Below, piece by piece: positions 50,072 through 61,893 of a stretch of DNA of 64,000 nt. Positions within the stretch are counted from its first letter, which is position 1, and the number at the start of each line of letters is the position of its first letter. A model generated the notes under the pieces. The model had not been told where the DNA came from. It saw only the letters and a program-made list of their open reading frames with translations, and searched no databases. This DNA comes from Flexivirga oryzae (GTDB lineage: Bacteria; Actinomycetota; Actinomycetes; Actinomycetales; Dermatophilaceae), in assembly GCF_014190805.1 (NCBI RefSeq), contig NZ_JACHVQ010000005.1, positions 1-64,000 of the forward strand, given 5' to 3'. A program made the translations under genes and the position numbers.

Positions 50072-51220
50072 ATGGATTTCACATTCGACGACGAACAGAA
50101 GGCCCTGCAGGACGCGGTCCGGGAGCTCGCGGCCCGCAACGCGCCCGCGGAGGCGCACGGCGACGTCCCGGTCGGACCCGCGGCGCACGACCCCAAGGCG
50201 TGGTCGGCGATCGCCGAGATGGGGCTGCTCGCGCTGCCGTTCGGCGAGGACGTCGGGGGCGCGGGCGCGTCCACCGTCGAGGTCGCCATCGCCGCCACCG
50301 AACTGGGCAGGGCGCGGGTGGCCACGGCATACGCGGAGGCACTCACCGCGGCCGGCCTGATCGCCTTCGGCGGCAGCGACGAGCAGCGCGCGAAGCTGCT
50401 GCCCGACCTGCTCGACGGCACTTCGCTGGTCGTCCCGGCGTTCGCCGAGCCGGGTCGCGCCTGGTCGCTGGAGGCGTATGACGTCACGGCGTCCGGCGCC
50501 GGAGCGGGGTCCCCGCGAAGTATTCGGGGGAGCGAAGCGGAGGAGAAACTTCGTGGGGTGCAGGGTGACGTGACGCTGACCGGCACCAAGGAGCCGGTGC
50601 CCTACGCCGACGCCGCCGACAAGCTCGTCGTCACCGCGCGGGTGGGGGACCGGACCGGCCTCTTCCTCGTCGACGGCGCGACGGTGTCCGGCATGCGGGT
50701 CCGTCTCGACAACACCCCCGCGGTCGCCCTGGGCAGCGTCGACGACGCGGCACGTGCCATCCGGGCCGGCGTCAACCTCGGCATCCTCGCGGTGACCGCG
50801 GAGGCGCTCGGCGCGATGGACGCGGCGCTGCCGATGACCGTCGAATACCTCAAGACCCGCAAGCAGTTCGGGGTGCCGCTCGCGGCGTTCCAGACGCTCA
50901 CCCAGCGCGCGGCCGACATGTACGTCTCGCTGGAACTCGCCCGAAGCACGGTGCTCTACGAGGGTATGGCGCTGGCCGCCGACCCGTATGACGCCACGGC
51001 CACCTCCCGGGCGAAGGTCGTGATCGGACAGTCGGGCCGCCACGTCGGCCAGGAGGCGATCCAGTTGCACGGCGGCATCGGGATGACCGCGGAGTACGCG
51101 GTGGGGCACCACACGGCCCGGCTGACCGCGATCGAGCACACCTTCGGCGACACCCGGTGGCACCTGGCCCGGCTGGCGGGGGCACTGGACGACCACGAGC
51201 AGGTGGACCTACTGACCTGA
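50072..51220 (+). CDS. Acyl-CoA dehydrogenase, subunit 2
   Basis: The 382-residue protein has the core acyl-CoA dehydrogenase fold (FTFDDEQKALQDAVRELAAR, KTRKQFGVPLAAFQTLTQRA, LHGGIGMTAEYAVGH) and pairs with the preceding gene. About 19 residues near 145-164 are encoded by a 58-bp palindromic repeat (50506-50563) placed in a surface loop before VTLTGTKEPVPY. This repeat is shared with the MaoC gene at 19059-19114. The frame stays open through it. Confidence 0.86.
   Translation: MDFTFDDEQKALQDAVRELAARNAPAEAHGDVPVGPAAHDPKAWSAIAEMGLLALPFGEDVGGAGASTVEVAIAATELGRARVATAYAEALTAAGLIAFGGSDEQRAKLLPDLLDGTSLVVPAFAEPGRAWSLEAYDVTASGAGAGSPRSIRGSEAEEKLRGVQGDVTLTGTKEPVPYADAADKLVVTARVGDRTGLFLVDGATVSGMRVRLDNTPAVALGSVDDAARAIRAGVNLGILAVTAEALGAMDAALPMTVEYLKTRKQFGVPLAAFQTLTQRAADMYVSLELARSTVLYEGMALAADPYDATATSRAKVVIGQSGRHVGQEAIQLHGGIGMTAEYAVGHHTARLTAIEHTFGDTRWHLARLAGALDDHEQVDLLT
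50506..50563 (+). repeat. In-frame palindromic element, copy 2
   Basis: The 58-bp unit begins GGGGTCCCCGCGAAGTATTC and ends AACTTCGTGGGGTGCAG, identical at both ends to copy 1 but differing in the centre. The reading frame at the right end is the same as in copy 1 (LRGVQ), while the left arm is read one base differently. Confidence 0.85.
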
Positions 51221-51341
51221 CCGTCAGCTCGACACAAGCGGCGTCTCTGCATCCCGTAAGAACTTGGTCAAGCGCCCGTCCAGCTTTGGCAAGAATTACC
51301 CGCAGGCATTGCGCCGGACTTCTCGAATAGTGAAAGTGGCT

Positions 51342-51371
51342 ACACCGCAGGCGTTTTCGCGCCTGCGGTGT
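51342..51371 (+). terminator. Hairpin between the acyl-CoA dehydrogenase operon and the protease
   Basis: ACACCGCAGGCG and CGCCTGCGGTGT form a perfect 12-bp stem with loop TTTTCG and a following CCATTTCCC. It may be the operon terminator or part of the protease leader, because the protease starts 36 nt later. Confidence 0.6.
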
Positions 51372-51406
51372 CCATTTCCCGTCACATCGAGAAGAAGGCA
51401 GATCAC

Positions 51407-52138
51407 ATGCGCAGTCTCTATCGACTGGCTTTCGCGACCGTCGCCACCGCGGCACTCGTCGCCACCGGCACCGCCTCGGCCTCCGCGACCACGGTCACCG
51501 GCGACACCGTCAGCCCGCACATCATCGGCGGATCGAGCGGCAGCTCGCCATACATCGTGCAACTGGTCTTCGGCCAGAGCGACGGCACCTACGGCTGCAC
51601 CGGGGAGGCGATCGCACCACAGTGGATCCTCACCGCGCAGCACTGCATCGACGGCACACAGTGGATGGACGTCTACTTCAGCAACTCGGTGACCAGCCCG
51701 GGCACCCCCATCGCCGCGGACCAGGTGGGCGGTTCGTCGTACGGCGATGTCGCGCTGGTGCACCTGTCGTCCAGCAAGTCGCTGAGCAGCTACGCGCCGC
51801 TCGCGTCCTCCTACAGCGCGCGCTCCGGTGACTCGGGAACCATCTGGGGCTACGGCCTCACCGCGGGTGGTGCACAGCCCACCCACCTCAACAAGGCGAC
51901 CGTCAACGTGGTCGGCTCCAGCACCGACGCCTATGGCGGCAGCGCGATCCACGTCAAGGGCAGCAACGGTGCCTCCAACCACGGCGACTCCGGTGGTCCG
52001 CTGTTCGTCGGCGGGGTCATCGTCGGCGTCTGCTCGACCGGCGACGTCGCCGATCCCGGCAGCGACATCCACGCCGGCTCCAACTACGCGAATCTGACCG
52101 CCAGCCGGTCCTGGATCCGCTCGGTCACCGGGGTCTGA
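51407..52138 (+). CDS. Secreted trypsin-like serine protease (S1)
   Basis: The 243-residue protein has a Sec signal peptide (about 1-27), a short propeptide and a mature start at IIGGSS (39). The catalytic triad is His79 (LTAQHC), Asp114 (GDVALV) and Ser195 (GDSGGP). Two cysteine pairs could be disulfides. It resembles Streptomyces trypsin-type enzymes but the specificity residue is not clear. ATG 51407 follows GAAGAAGG. Confidence 0.92.
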   Translation: MRSLYRLAFATVATAALVATGTASASATTVTGDTVSPHIIGGSSGSSPYIVQLVFGQSDGTYGCTGEAIAPQWILTAQHCIDGTQWMDVYFSNSVTSPGTPIAADQVGGSSYGDVALVHLSSSKSLSSYAPLASSYSARSGDSGTIWGYGLTAGGAQPTHLNKATVNVVGSSTDAYGGSAIHVKGSNGASNHGDSGGPLFVGGVIVGVCSTGDVADPGSDIHAGSNYANLTASRSWIRSVTGV

Positions 52139-52155
52139 CGAGGGAACCCCGGTCC

Positions 52156-52203
52156 ACGAGCGCCGTCGCACCCGCCGTCCTCCCCGGGTGTGACGGCGCT
52201 CGT
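52156..52203 (+). terminator. Terminator after the protease
   Basis: Two 18-nt arms (52156-52173 and 52186-52203) pair with one mismatch around a 12-nt loop, 17 nt after the protease stop. No U tract. Confidence 0.75.
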
Positions 52204-52319
52204 CGTACGAGAGCCTCACGTATGCCGGCGAGCGTCTCACCGATGGTTACCGGCGGCGATCGGCGATGGACTGCTCGGTGAACGCACGCACCGGGCGTGC
52301 CGCACCCAGGAGGAATCCC

Positions 52320-52874
52320 GTGAACTCACGACTCGCCATGGCGGCAAGCGTCTTCGGCGCGCTGACCGCGGGCGCGACCGCCGTGGTCTACCTCAACTTC
52401 TCGGCCCGGGTGATGCCGTCCCTCGGCCGGATGGCGAATGCCGCCGGTATCGCGCGCATGCAGTCCTTCAACCGGACCGCTGAGCAGGGCCCTTTCATGT
52501 TCTGCTTCTTCGGTGCCGCGCTCGCCGGGGGCTACCTGATCTATCGCTTCGCCCGCGGCGACCGGTCGACGGCCGGGGTGCTGCTCGCCGCGGGTGGTGC
52601 GGCATACCTGCTCGGCTTCCTGCTGACGATGGTCTACAACGTCCCGCTCAACGACCGGCTCGCCCGTCTCGACCCGCATGCCGCGAGCAGTATCGGGGTC
52701 TGGCGGGACTACCTGAGCGGCTGGACCGCGGCGAACACCGTGCGCGCGGTCCTGTCCGGCGTGGCCACCCTGCTGCTGGTCGGCGGCTCGGTCGCGGCCG
52801 CGCAGGGCCGGGCGAGCGGGTCGGCGGCTCCCGTCACAGATCCGCACCGGGTCAGCGCCGATGTCCTGCGTTGA
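52320..52874 (+). CDS. DUF1772 (anthrone-oxygenase-like) membrane protein
   Basis: The 184-residue protein has four predicted TM segments and the family-type pattern VMPSLGRM...MQSFNRTAEQG, with VYNVPLNDRLA between TM3 and TM4. Members are membrane proteins of uncertain activity. GTG 52320 follows AGGAGGA. The last 14 nt overlap the araC-like gene. Confidence 0.82.
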   Translation: MNSRLAMAASVFGALTAGATAVVYLNFSARVMPSLGRMANAAGIARMQSFNRTAEQGPFMFCFFGAALAGGYLIYRFARGDRSTAGVLLAAGGAAYLLGFLLTMVYNVPLNDRLARLDPHAASSIGVWRDYLSGWTAANTVRAVLSGVATLLLVGGSVAAAQGRASGSAAPVTDPHRVSADVLR

Positions 52875-53868
52875 GCGCGCGGCGCTCGCCGAGCTGACGG
52901 ACCTCGCGGTCCGTCACGGCCGGCGATTGGGCTCGGCAGGCGTGACCGACCAGCCGGACCTGATCGACGGACCTCGCGCCCGCGGCGCGTTCGTGCTGCG
53001 CGTGGTGATGCAGCCGCCGTGGGCGCTGGAGATCGCCGAGGACGCCCCGCTGACCATGGTCGCGATGCTGACCGGCGGCACGTGGCTGCGCCGCACGAGC
53101 GAACCCCCGCAACGCCTGGTCGCCGGCGACGTGCTGCTCGTGCGGGGGCTGGCCCGCTACATCATGAGCGACGAGCCGACGACCGCCCCGGACATCCGCA
53201 TCGGTCCCGGGCAGACCTGCTCCGGCACCGATGGTCGTGATCTGTCGGACGAGCTGGGCGCCGGGGTGCGGGCGTGGGGCAACGATCCGGCGGGTCGGGA
53301 CACCATGCTGGTGGCCAGTTACGCCGACCGGGCCCAGCTCGGCACGGTGCTGGCGGGAGCGCTCCCGGACTTCGCCCTCGTGTGCGGCGCCGACAGCCCG
53401 CTGCTGCCGGTGCTGGTCCAGGAGGCCGCGCGCGATGCACTCGGTCAGGACGCGGTGCTGGACCGGATCCTCGACGTGGTGCTGATCTCCGTGGTCCGCG
53501 CCTGGGCCGCCGAGACGCCGTCGGCGGTCGGCGGGCTGCGCGTGCTCGCGGACCCGGCGGTGGCCGAGGCGGTCCGGCTGATCCGGGCCGAACCGGCGCA
53601 CGGCTGGACCGTCGAGGCGCTGGCTGCGGCGGCGGGCGTGTCCCGGGCGGCGCTCGCCCGCCGCTTCCAGGAGGTGGTCGGTATGCCGCCCATCGGCTAC
53701 CTGGCCCAGTGGCGGCTGTCCCTCGCGGCCGACCTGCTGCGCGGATCCGATCGGACCGTGGCGTCGGTCGCCCGCGAGGTCGGCTACGGCAGCCCGTTCA
53801 GTCTGAGCGCCGCCTTCAAGAAGATGTATGGCGTCAGCCCGCAGGCCTACCGCTCGTCGCCCGCGTGA
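52861..53868 (+). CDS. AraC-family transcriptional regulator (cupin_6 type)
   Basis: The 335-residue protein has an N-terminal cupin-like sensor (about 10-190) and a C-terminal double helix-turn-helix (about 230-330: WTVEALAAAAGVSRAALARR, VGMPPIGYLAQWRL, EVGYGSPFSLSAAFKKMYG). It overlaps the DUF1772 gene by 14 nt, so it probably controls that gene from the same operon. Confidence 0.9.
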   Translation: MSCVERAALAELTDLAVRHGRRLGSAGVTDQPDLIDGPRARGAFVLRVVMQPPWALEIAEDAPLTMVAMLTGGTWLRRTSEPPQRLVAGDVLLVRGLARYIMSDEPTTAPDIRIGPGQTCSGTDGRDLSDELGAGVRAWGNDPAGRDTMLVASYADRAQLGTVLAGALPDFALVCGADSPLLPVLVQEAARDALGQDAVLDRILDVVLISVVRAWAAETPSAVGGLRVLADPAVAEAVRLIRAEPAHGWTVEALAAAAGVSRAALARRFQEVVGMPPIGYLAQWRLSLAADLLRGSDRTVASVAREVGYGSPFSLSAAFKKMYGVSPQAYRSSPA

Positions 53869-54228
53869 GACGAGGGGAGTCGGAGACGCGACACGCCATA
53901 CTTGCCGGTAGCCCTTGACCAGCGGCTCGGAAGGGTGCACTCTCGTGGCGTCGAATCTCGTCGCTGGGGGGCAGCTGAGGTCCGACCACTACCGCGTGTA
54001 GACACGCGGCCTCTTTTCGGGTATTGTGTTGCTTTGCGCTGCCCGTATCCAGCCAACCCACCTTTGACCGTGCTGAAATCTGCGCGCCCGATTCCGTGTC
54101 GGATGCGTCGAGAACAAGCTCATGTCGTCACGCCGTGCGGCGGTGACGGGGTCGACGGGGGAACCGCGAGGTTGCGGCGGCGCGACACGAATCGCCCGCT
54201 TTGAAAATGCCTGTGGAAGGATCCATCC
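53869..54228. other. rpoB leader and promoter region
   Basis: No gene is present. The 360 bp hold an early TTGACC (53915-53920) with a poor -10, a hairpin CCGCGTG-TAGA-CACGCGG (53992-54009) followed by CCTCTTTT, and a promoter (53999-54027). A second TTGACC at 54064 has no good -10. The long leader is normal for actinobacterial rpoB. Confidence 0.6.
53999..54027 (+). promoter_or_regulatory. rpoB promoter
   Basis: TAGACA (53999-54004), 17-nt spacer, TATTGT (54022-54027). The -35 lies in the loop and right arm of the 53992-54009 hairpin. A leader of about 195 nt would result. Confidence 0.5.
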
Positions 54229-57200
54229 TTGGCTGCCTCGCGCACTGCGACCCAATCCCTCTCCTCGGCAAAGACGGCCTCCGGCCGTCTGTCGTTCGCC
54301 AAGATCCGCGAACCGCTGGAAGTCCCTGATCTGCTTGCTCTGCAGACCGACAGCTTCGACTGGCTGCTCGGCAACGAGCGTTGGCAGGCCCGTGTGGCCG
54401 AAGCCAAGGACGCCGGCAAGGTCGACGTCCCGGACCGGTCCGGCCTGGAGGAGATCTTCGAGGAGATCTCCCCGATCGAGGACTTCTCCGGATCGATGAG
54501 CCTGTCCTTCCGCGACCACCGGTTCGAGGAAGTCAAGTACTCCATCGAGGAGTGCAAGGAACGCGACATGACCTATGCCGCGCCGTTGTTCGTCACCGCC
54601 GAGTTCATAAACTCCGGCACCGGTGAGATCAAGAGCCAGACCGTCTTCATGGGCGACTTCCCGCTCATGACCGACCGCGGCACCTTCATCATCAACGGCA
54701 CCGAGCGTGTCGTCGTCTCCCAGCTGGTCCGCAGCCCGGGCGTCTACTTCGAGCGTTCGCTCGACAAGACCTCGGACAAGGACGTCTACACCGCCAAGAT
54801 CATCCCGAGCCGCGGTGCGTGGCTGGAGTTCGAGGTCGACAAGCGCGACCAGGTCGGCGTGCGTGTCGACCGCAAGCGCAAGCAGTCGGTGACCGTGCTG
54901 CTCAAGGCGCTCGGCTGGACCGAGGCGCAGATCCTGGAGGAGTTCGGCGACTACGAGTCCATCCGGCAGACGCTGGAGAAGGACCACACCGCCAGCCAGG
55001 ACGAGGCGCTGCTGGACATCTACCGCAAGCTGCGCCCGGGCGAGCCGCCGACCCGCGAGGCCGCCCAGAACCTGCTGGACAACCTCTACTTCAACGGCAA
55101 GCGCTACGACCTGGCCAAGGTCGGCCGCTACAAGATCGACAAGAAGCTCGGTCTCGAGGCCTCCATCAACGACAGCACGCTGTCGGTCGACGACATCGTC
55201 GCCACGATCAAGTACCTCGTGGCGCTGCACGCCGGCCAGGAGGCCCTGCCGGGCCGCCGCGACGGCGAGGACGTCGAGTTGCGCGTCGAGGTCGACGACA
55301 TCGACCACTTCGGCAACCGCCGCATCCGCAACGTCGGCGAGCTCATCCAGAACCAGGTCCGCACGGGTCTGTCCCGGATGGAGCGCGTCGTGCGTGAGCG
55401 TATGACGACCCAGGACGTCGAGGCGATCACGCCGCAAACGCTGATCAACATCCGGCCGGTCGTCGCCTCCATCAAGGAGTTCTTCGGCACCAGCCAGCTG
55501 TCGCAGTTCATGGACCAGAACAACCCGCTGTCGGGCCTGACGCACAAGCGTCGGCTGAACGCCCTCGGCCCGGGTGGTCTGTCCCGTGACCGCGCCGGCA
55601 TGGAGGTCCGCGACGTCCACCCGAGCCACTACGGCCGCATGTGCCCGATCGAGACCCCTGAGGGTCCGAACATCGGTCTGATCGGCTCGCTGGCGTCATA
55701 CGGCCGGATCAACGCCTTCGGTTTCATCGAGACGCCGTACCGCAAGGTCAGCGCCGGCCGGGTCACCGACGAGATCCACTACCTGTCCGCCGACGAGGAG
55801 GACAACTTCGTCATCGCGCAGGCCAACGCGGCGCTGACCGACGACAACCACTTCGCGGAGGAGCGCGTCCTGGTCCGCACCCGCGGTGGTGAGGCGAGCG
55901 ACGTGCCGGCCGACGAGGTCGACTACATGGACGTGTCCGCGCGCCAGATGGTGTCGGCCGCGACCGCGCTGATCCCGTTCCTGGAGCACGACGACACCTC
56001 GCGTGCGCTGATGGGCGCCAACATGCAGCGTCAGGCCGTGCCGCTGGTGCAGTCCGAGGCTCCGCTGGTCGGCACCGGTATGGAGCAGCGCGCCGCGCTC
56101 GACTCCGGTGACGTCGTCCGCGCCGAGAAGGCCGGCGTCGTGACCGAGGTCTCCGCCGACCTGGTGACCGTCCTCAACGACGACGGCACCCAGACGACCT
56201 ACCGGATCAGCAAGTTCATCCGCTCCAACGCGGGTAACTGCTACAACCACCGCGTGGTCGTCAACGGTGGCGACCGGGTCGAGGCGGGTGCGGTCATCGC
56301 CGACGGTCCCGCGACCGACGGTGGCGAGATGGCGCTCGGCAAGAACCTCCTCGTGGCGTTCATGTCCTGGGAGGGTCACAACTTCGAGGACGCCATCATC
56401 CTGTCCCAGCGTCTGGTGCAGGACGACACGCTCTCTTCGATCCACATCGAGGAGCACGAGATCGACGCCCGCGACACCAAGCTGGGTCCGGAGGAGATCA
56501 CCCGCGACATCCCCAACGTCAGCGAGGACGTCCTCGCCGACCTGGACGAGCGCGGCATCATCCGGATCGGTGCGGAGGTCCGTGACGGCGACCTGCTGGT
56601 CGGCAAGGTCACCCCGAAGGGTGAGACCGAGCTGACCCCGGAGGAGCGCCTGCTCCGCGCGATCTTCGGTGAGAAGGCGCGCGAGGTGCGCGACACCTCG
56701 ATGAAGGTCCCGCACGGCGAGACCGGCACCGTCATCGGCGTCAAGGTCTTCGACCGCGAGGAGGGTGACGAGCTGCCGCCGGGTGTCAACCAGCTGGTGC
56801 GCGTCTACGTCGCCAACAAGCGCAAGATCACCGACGGCGACAAGCTCGCCGGCCGGCACGGCAACAAGGGCGTCATCTCCAAGATCCTGCCGGTCGAGGA
56901 CATGCCGTTCCTGGAGGACGGCACCCCGGTCGACGTCGTGCTCAACCCGCACGGTGTGCCGCGGCGGATGAACCTCGGCCAGATCCTGGAGCTGCACCTC
57001 GGCTGGTCCGCCTCGCGCGGCTGGAAGATCGACGGCAACCCCGACTTCGCCAAGCAGATCGCGCCGGACGCCCAGGAGGCTCCGCCGTGGTCGCGCGTCG
57101 CGTCGCCGGTTTTCGACGGTGCGTCCGAGGACGTCATCACCGGTCTGCTCGACGCGACGTTGCCGACGCGCGACGGTGTGCGGCTGGTGGACCACACCGG

Positions 57201-57714
57201 CAAGACCCAGCTCTTCGACGGCCGCTCCGGCGAGCCGTTCCCGGAGCCGGTGTCGGTGGGTTACATGTACATCCTGAAGCTCCACCACCTGGTCGACGAC
57301 AAGATCCACGCACGCTCCACCGGCCCCTACTCGATGATCACCCAGCAGCCGCTCGGCGGTAAGGCCCAGTTCGGTGGCCAGCGCTTCGGTGAGATGGAGG
57401 TCTGGGCACTGGAGGCGTACGGCGCCGCCTACGCCCTGCAGGAGCTGCTGACGATCAAGTCGGACGACGTGACCGGCCGCGTGAAGGTCTACGAGGCGAT
57501 CGTCAAGGGCGAGAACATCCCCGAGCCCGGCATCCCCGAGTCGTTCAAGGTGCTGATCAAGGAGATGCAGTCGCTGTGCCTCAACGTCGAGGTGCTCTCC
57601 AGCGACGGCAGCCTGATCGACCTGCGCGACTCCGACCAGGAGGTCTTCCGCGCGGCGGAGGAGCTCGGCATCGACCTGAGCCGGCGCGAGCCGAGCAGCG
57701 TCGAGGAAGTCTGA
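54229..57714 (+). CDS. rpoB: DNA-directed RNA polymerase subunit beta
   Basis: The 1161-residue catalytic subunit starts at a TTG (MAASRTATQSLSSAKTA), preceded by GGAAGG. All conserved regions are present, including the rifampicin pocket GTSQLSQFMDQNNPLSGLTH and GRHGNKGVISK. Residue 444, equivalent to E. coli Ser531, is Asn (AAC, 55558-55560) in KRRLNALGPGG. His439 (equivalent to His526) is unchanged. The subunit binds rpoC product and forms the active site. Confidence 0.99.
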   Translation: MAASRTATQSLSSAKTASGRLSFAKIREPLEVPDLLALQTDSFDWLLGNERWQARVAEAKDAGKVDVPDRSGLEEIFEEISPIEDFSGSMSLSFRDHRFEEVKYSIEECKERDMTYAAPLFVTAEFINSGTGEIKSQTVFMGDFPLMTDRGTFIINGTERVVVSQLVRSPGVYFERSLDKTSDKDVYTAKIIPSRGAWLEFEVDKRDQVGVRVDRKRKQSVTVLLKALGWTEAQILEEFGDYESIRQTLEKDHTASQDEALLDIYRKLRPGEPPTREAAQNLLDNLYFNGKRYDLAKVGRYKIDKKLGLEASINDSTLSVDDIVATIKYLVALHAGQEALPGRRDGEDVELRVEVDDIDHFGNRRIRNVGELIQNQVRTGLSRMERVVRERMTTQDVEAITPQTLINIRPVVASIKEFFGTSQLSQFMDQNNPLSGLTHKRRLNALGPGGLSRDRAGMEVRDVHPSHYGRMCPIETPEGPNIGLIGSLASYGRINAFGFIETPYRKVSAGRVTDEIHYLSADEEDNFVIAQANAALTDDNHFAEERVLVRTRGGEASDVPADEVDYMDVSARQMVSAATALIPFLEHDDTSRALMGANMQRQAVPLVQSEAPLVGTGMEQRAALDSGDVVRAEKAGVVTEVSADLVTVLNDDGTQTTYRISKFIRSNAGNCYNHRVVVNGGDRVEAGAVIADGPATDGGEMALGKNLLVAFMSWEGHNFEDAIILSQRLVQDDTLSSIHIEEHEIDARDTKLGPEEITRDIPNVSEDVLADLDERGIIRIGAEVRDGDLLVGKVTPKGETELTPEERLLRAIFGEKAREVRDTSMKVPHGETGTVIGVKVFDREEGDELPPGVNQLVRVYVANKRKITDGDKLAGRHGNKGVISKILPVEDMPFLEDGTPVDVVLNPHGVPRRMNLGQILELHLGWSASRGWKIDGNPDFAKQIAPDAQEAPPWSRVASPVFDGASEDVITGLLDATLPTRDGVRLVDHTGKTQLFDGRSGEPFPEPVSVGYMYILKLHHLVDDKIHARSTGPYSMITQQPLGGKAQFGGQRFGEMEVWALEAYGAAYALQELLTIKSDDVTGRVKVYEAIVKGENIPEPGIPESFKVLIKEMQSLCLNVEVLSSDGSLIDLRDSDQEVFRAAEELGIDLSRREPSSVEEV

Positions 57715-57730
57715 AAACAGACAACCGGTT

Positions 57731-57762
57731 GAGGTATGCCGGGGAGCTCCTCGGCATACCTC
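57731..57762 (+). other. rpoB-rpoC intercistronic hairpin
   Basis: GAGGTATGCCG (57731-57741) and CGGCATACCTC (57752-57762) are perfect complements; the 10-nt loop contains GGAGCTCC. It lies 16 nt after the rpoB stop. It may be an mRNA processing or attenuation site rather than a terminator, because rpoC follows in the same direction. Confidence 0.7.
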
Positions 57763-57825
57763 GCCAAATCCTTTAGATAACAACTCTTTTCAGACTTTCG
57801 TTAGACACGAGAAGGAAGGCACAAC

Positions 57826-61722
<3,897 letters not shown>

Positions 61723-61730
61723 CCAAGTCC

Positions 61731-61829
61731 TCGCCGAGAGGCTCAGAAACACACTGACAGGCTCAGTAAATCGCCGCGAAAGCGGCGGATTTACTGAGCC
61801 TGTCGGTCGTGATGTGAGCCTGTCGGCGA
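61731..61829. repeat. Four-box palindromic intergenic element, copy B
   Basis: The arms, 42 nt each on the reverse-complement alignment, match at about 34 positions and contain the box CCGACAGGCTCA twice each, 19-20 nt apart. The tip is GCCGC-GAAA-GCGGC, a GNRA tetraloop. It lies between rpoC and the convergent glycosyltransferase and could be a bidirectional terminator. Copy A is at 21995-22102. Confidence 0.85.
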
Positions 61830-61893
61830 GGGGGTCCAGGTATGACGTCGGTTGCTGGTTGGGGACGGGGCAGGGCCGCGAGTCGTACGTCGG

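Noticed and set aside
53992..54017. Terminator before rpoB (hairpin plus CTCTTTT)
   Set aside because: The same bases form a -35 with a good 17-nt spacer to TATTGT, so I treated it as promoter region; it may be both.
55696..57783. 695-residue open frame antisense to rpoB
   Set aside because: Shadow of rpoB in GC-rich DNA, no ribosome site and no motif.
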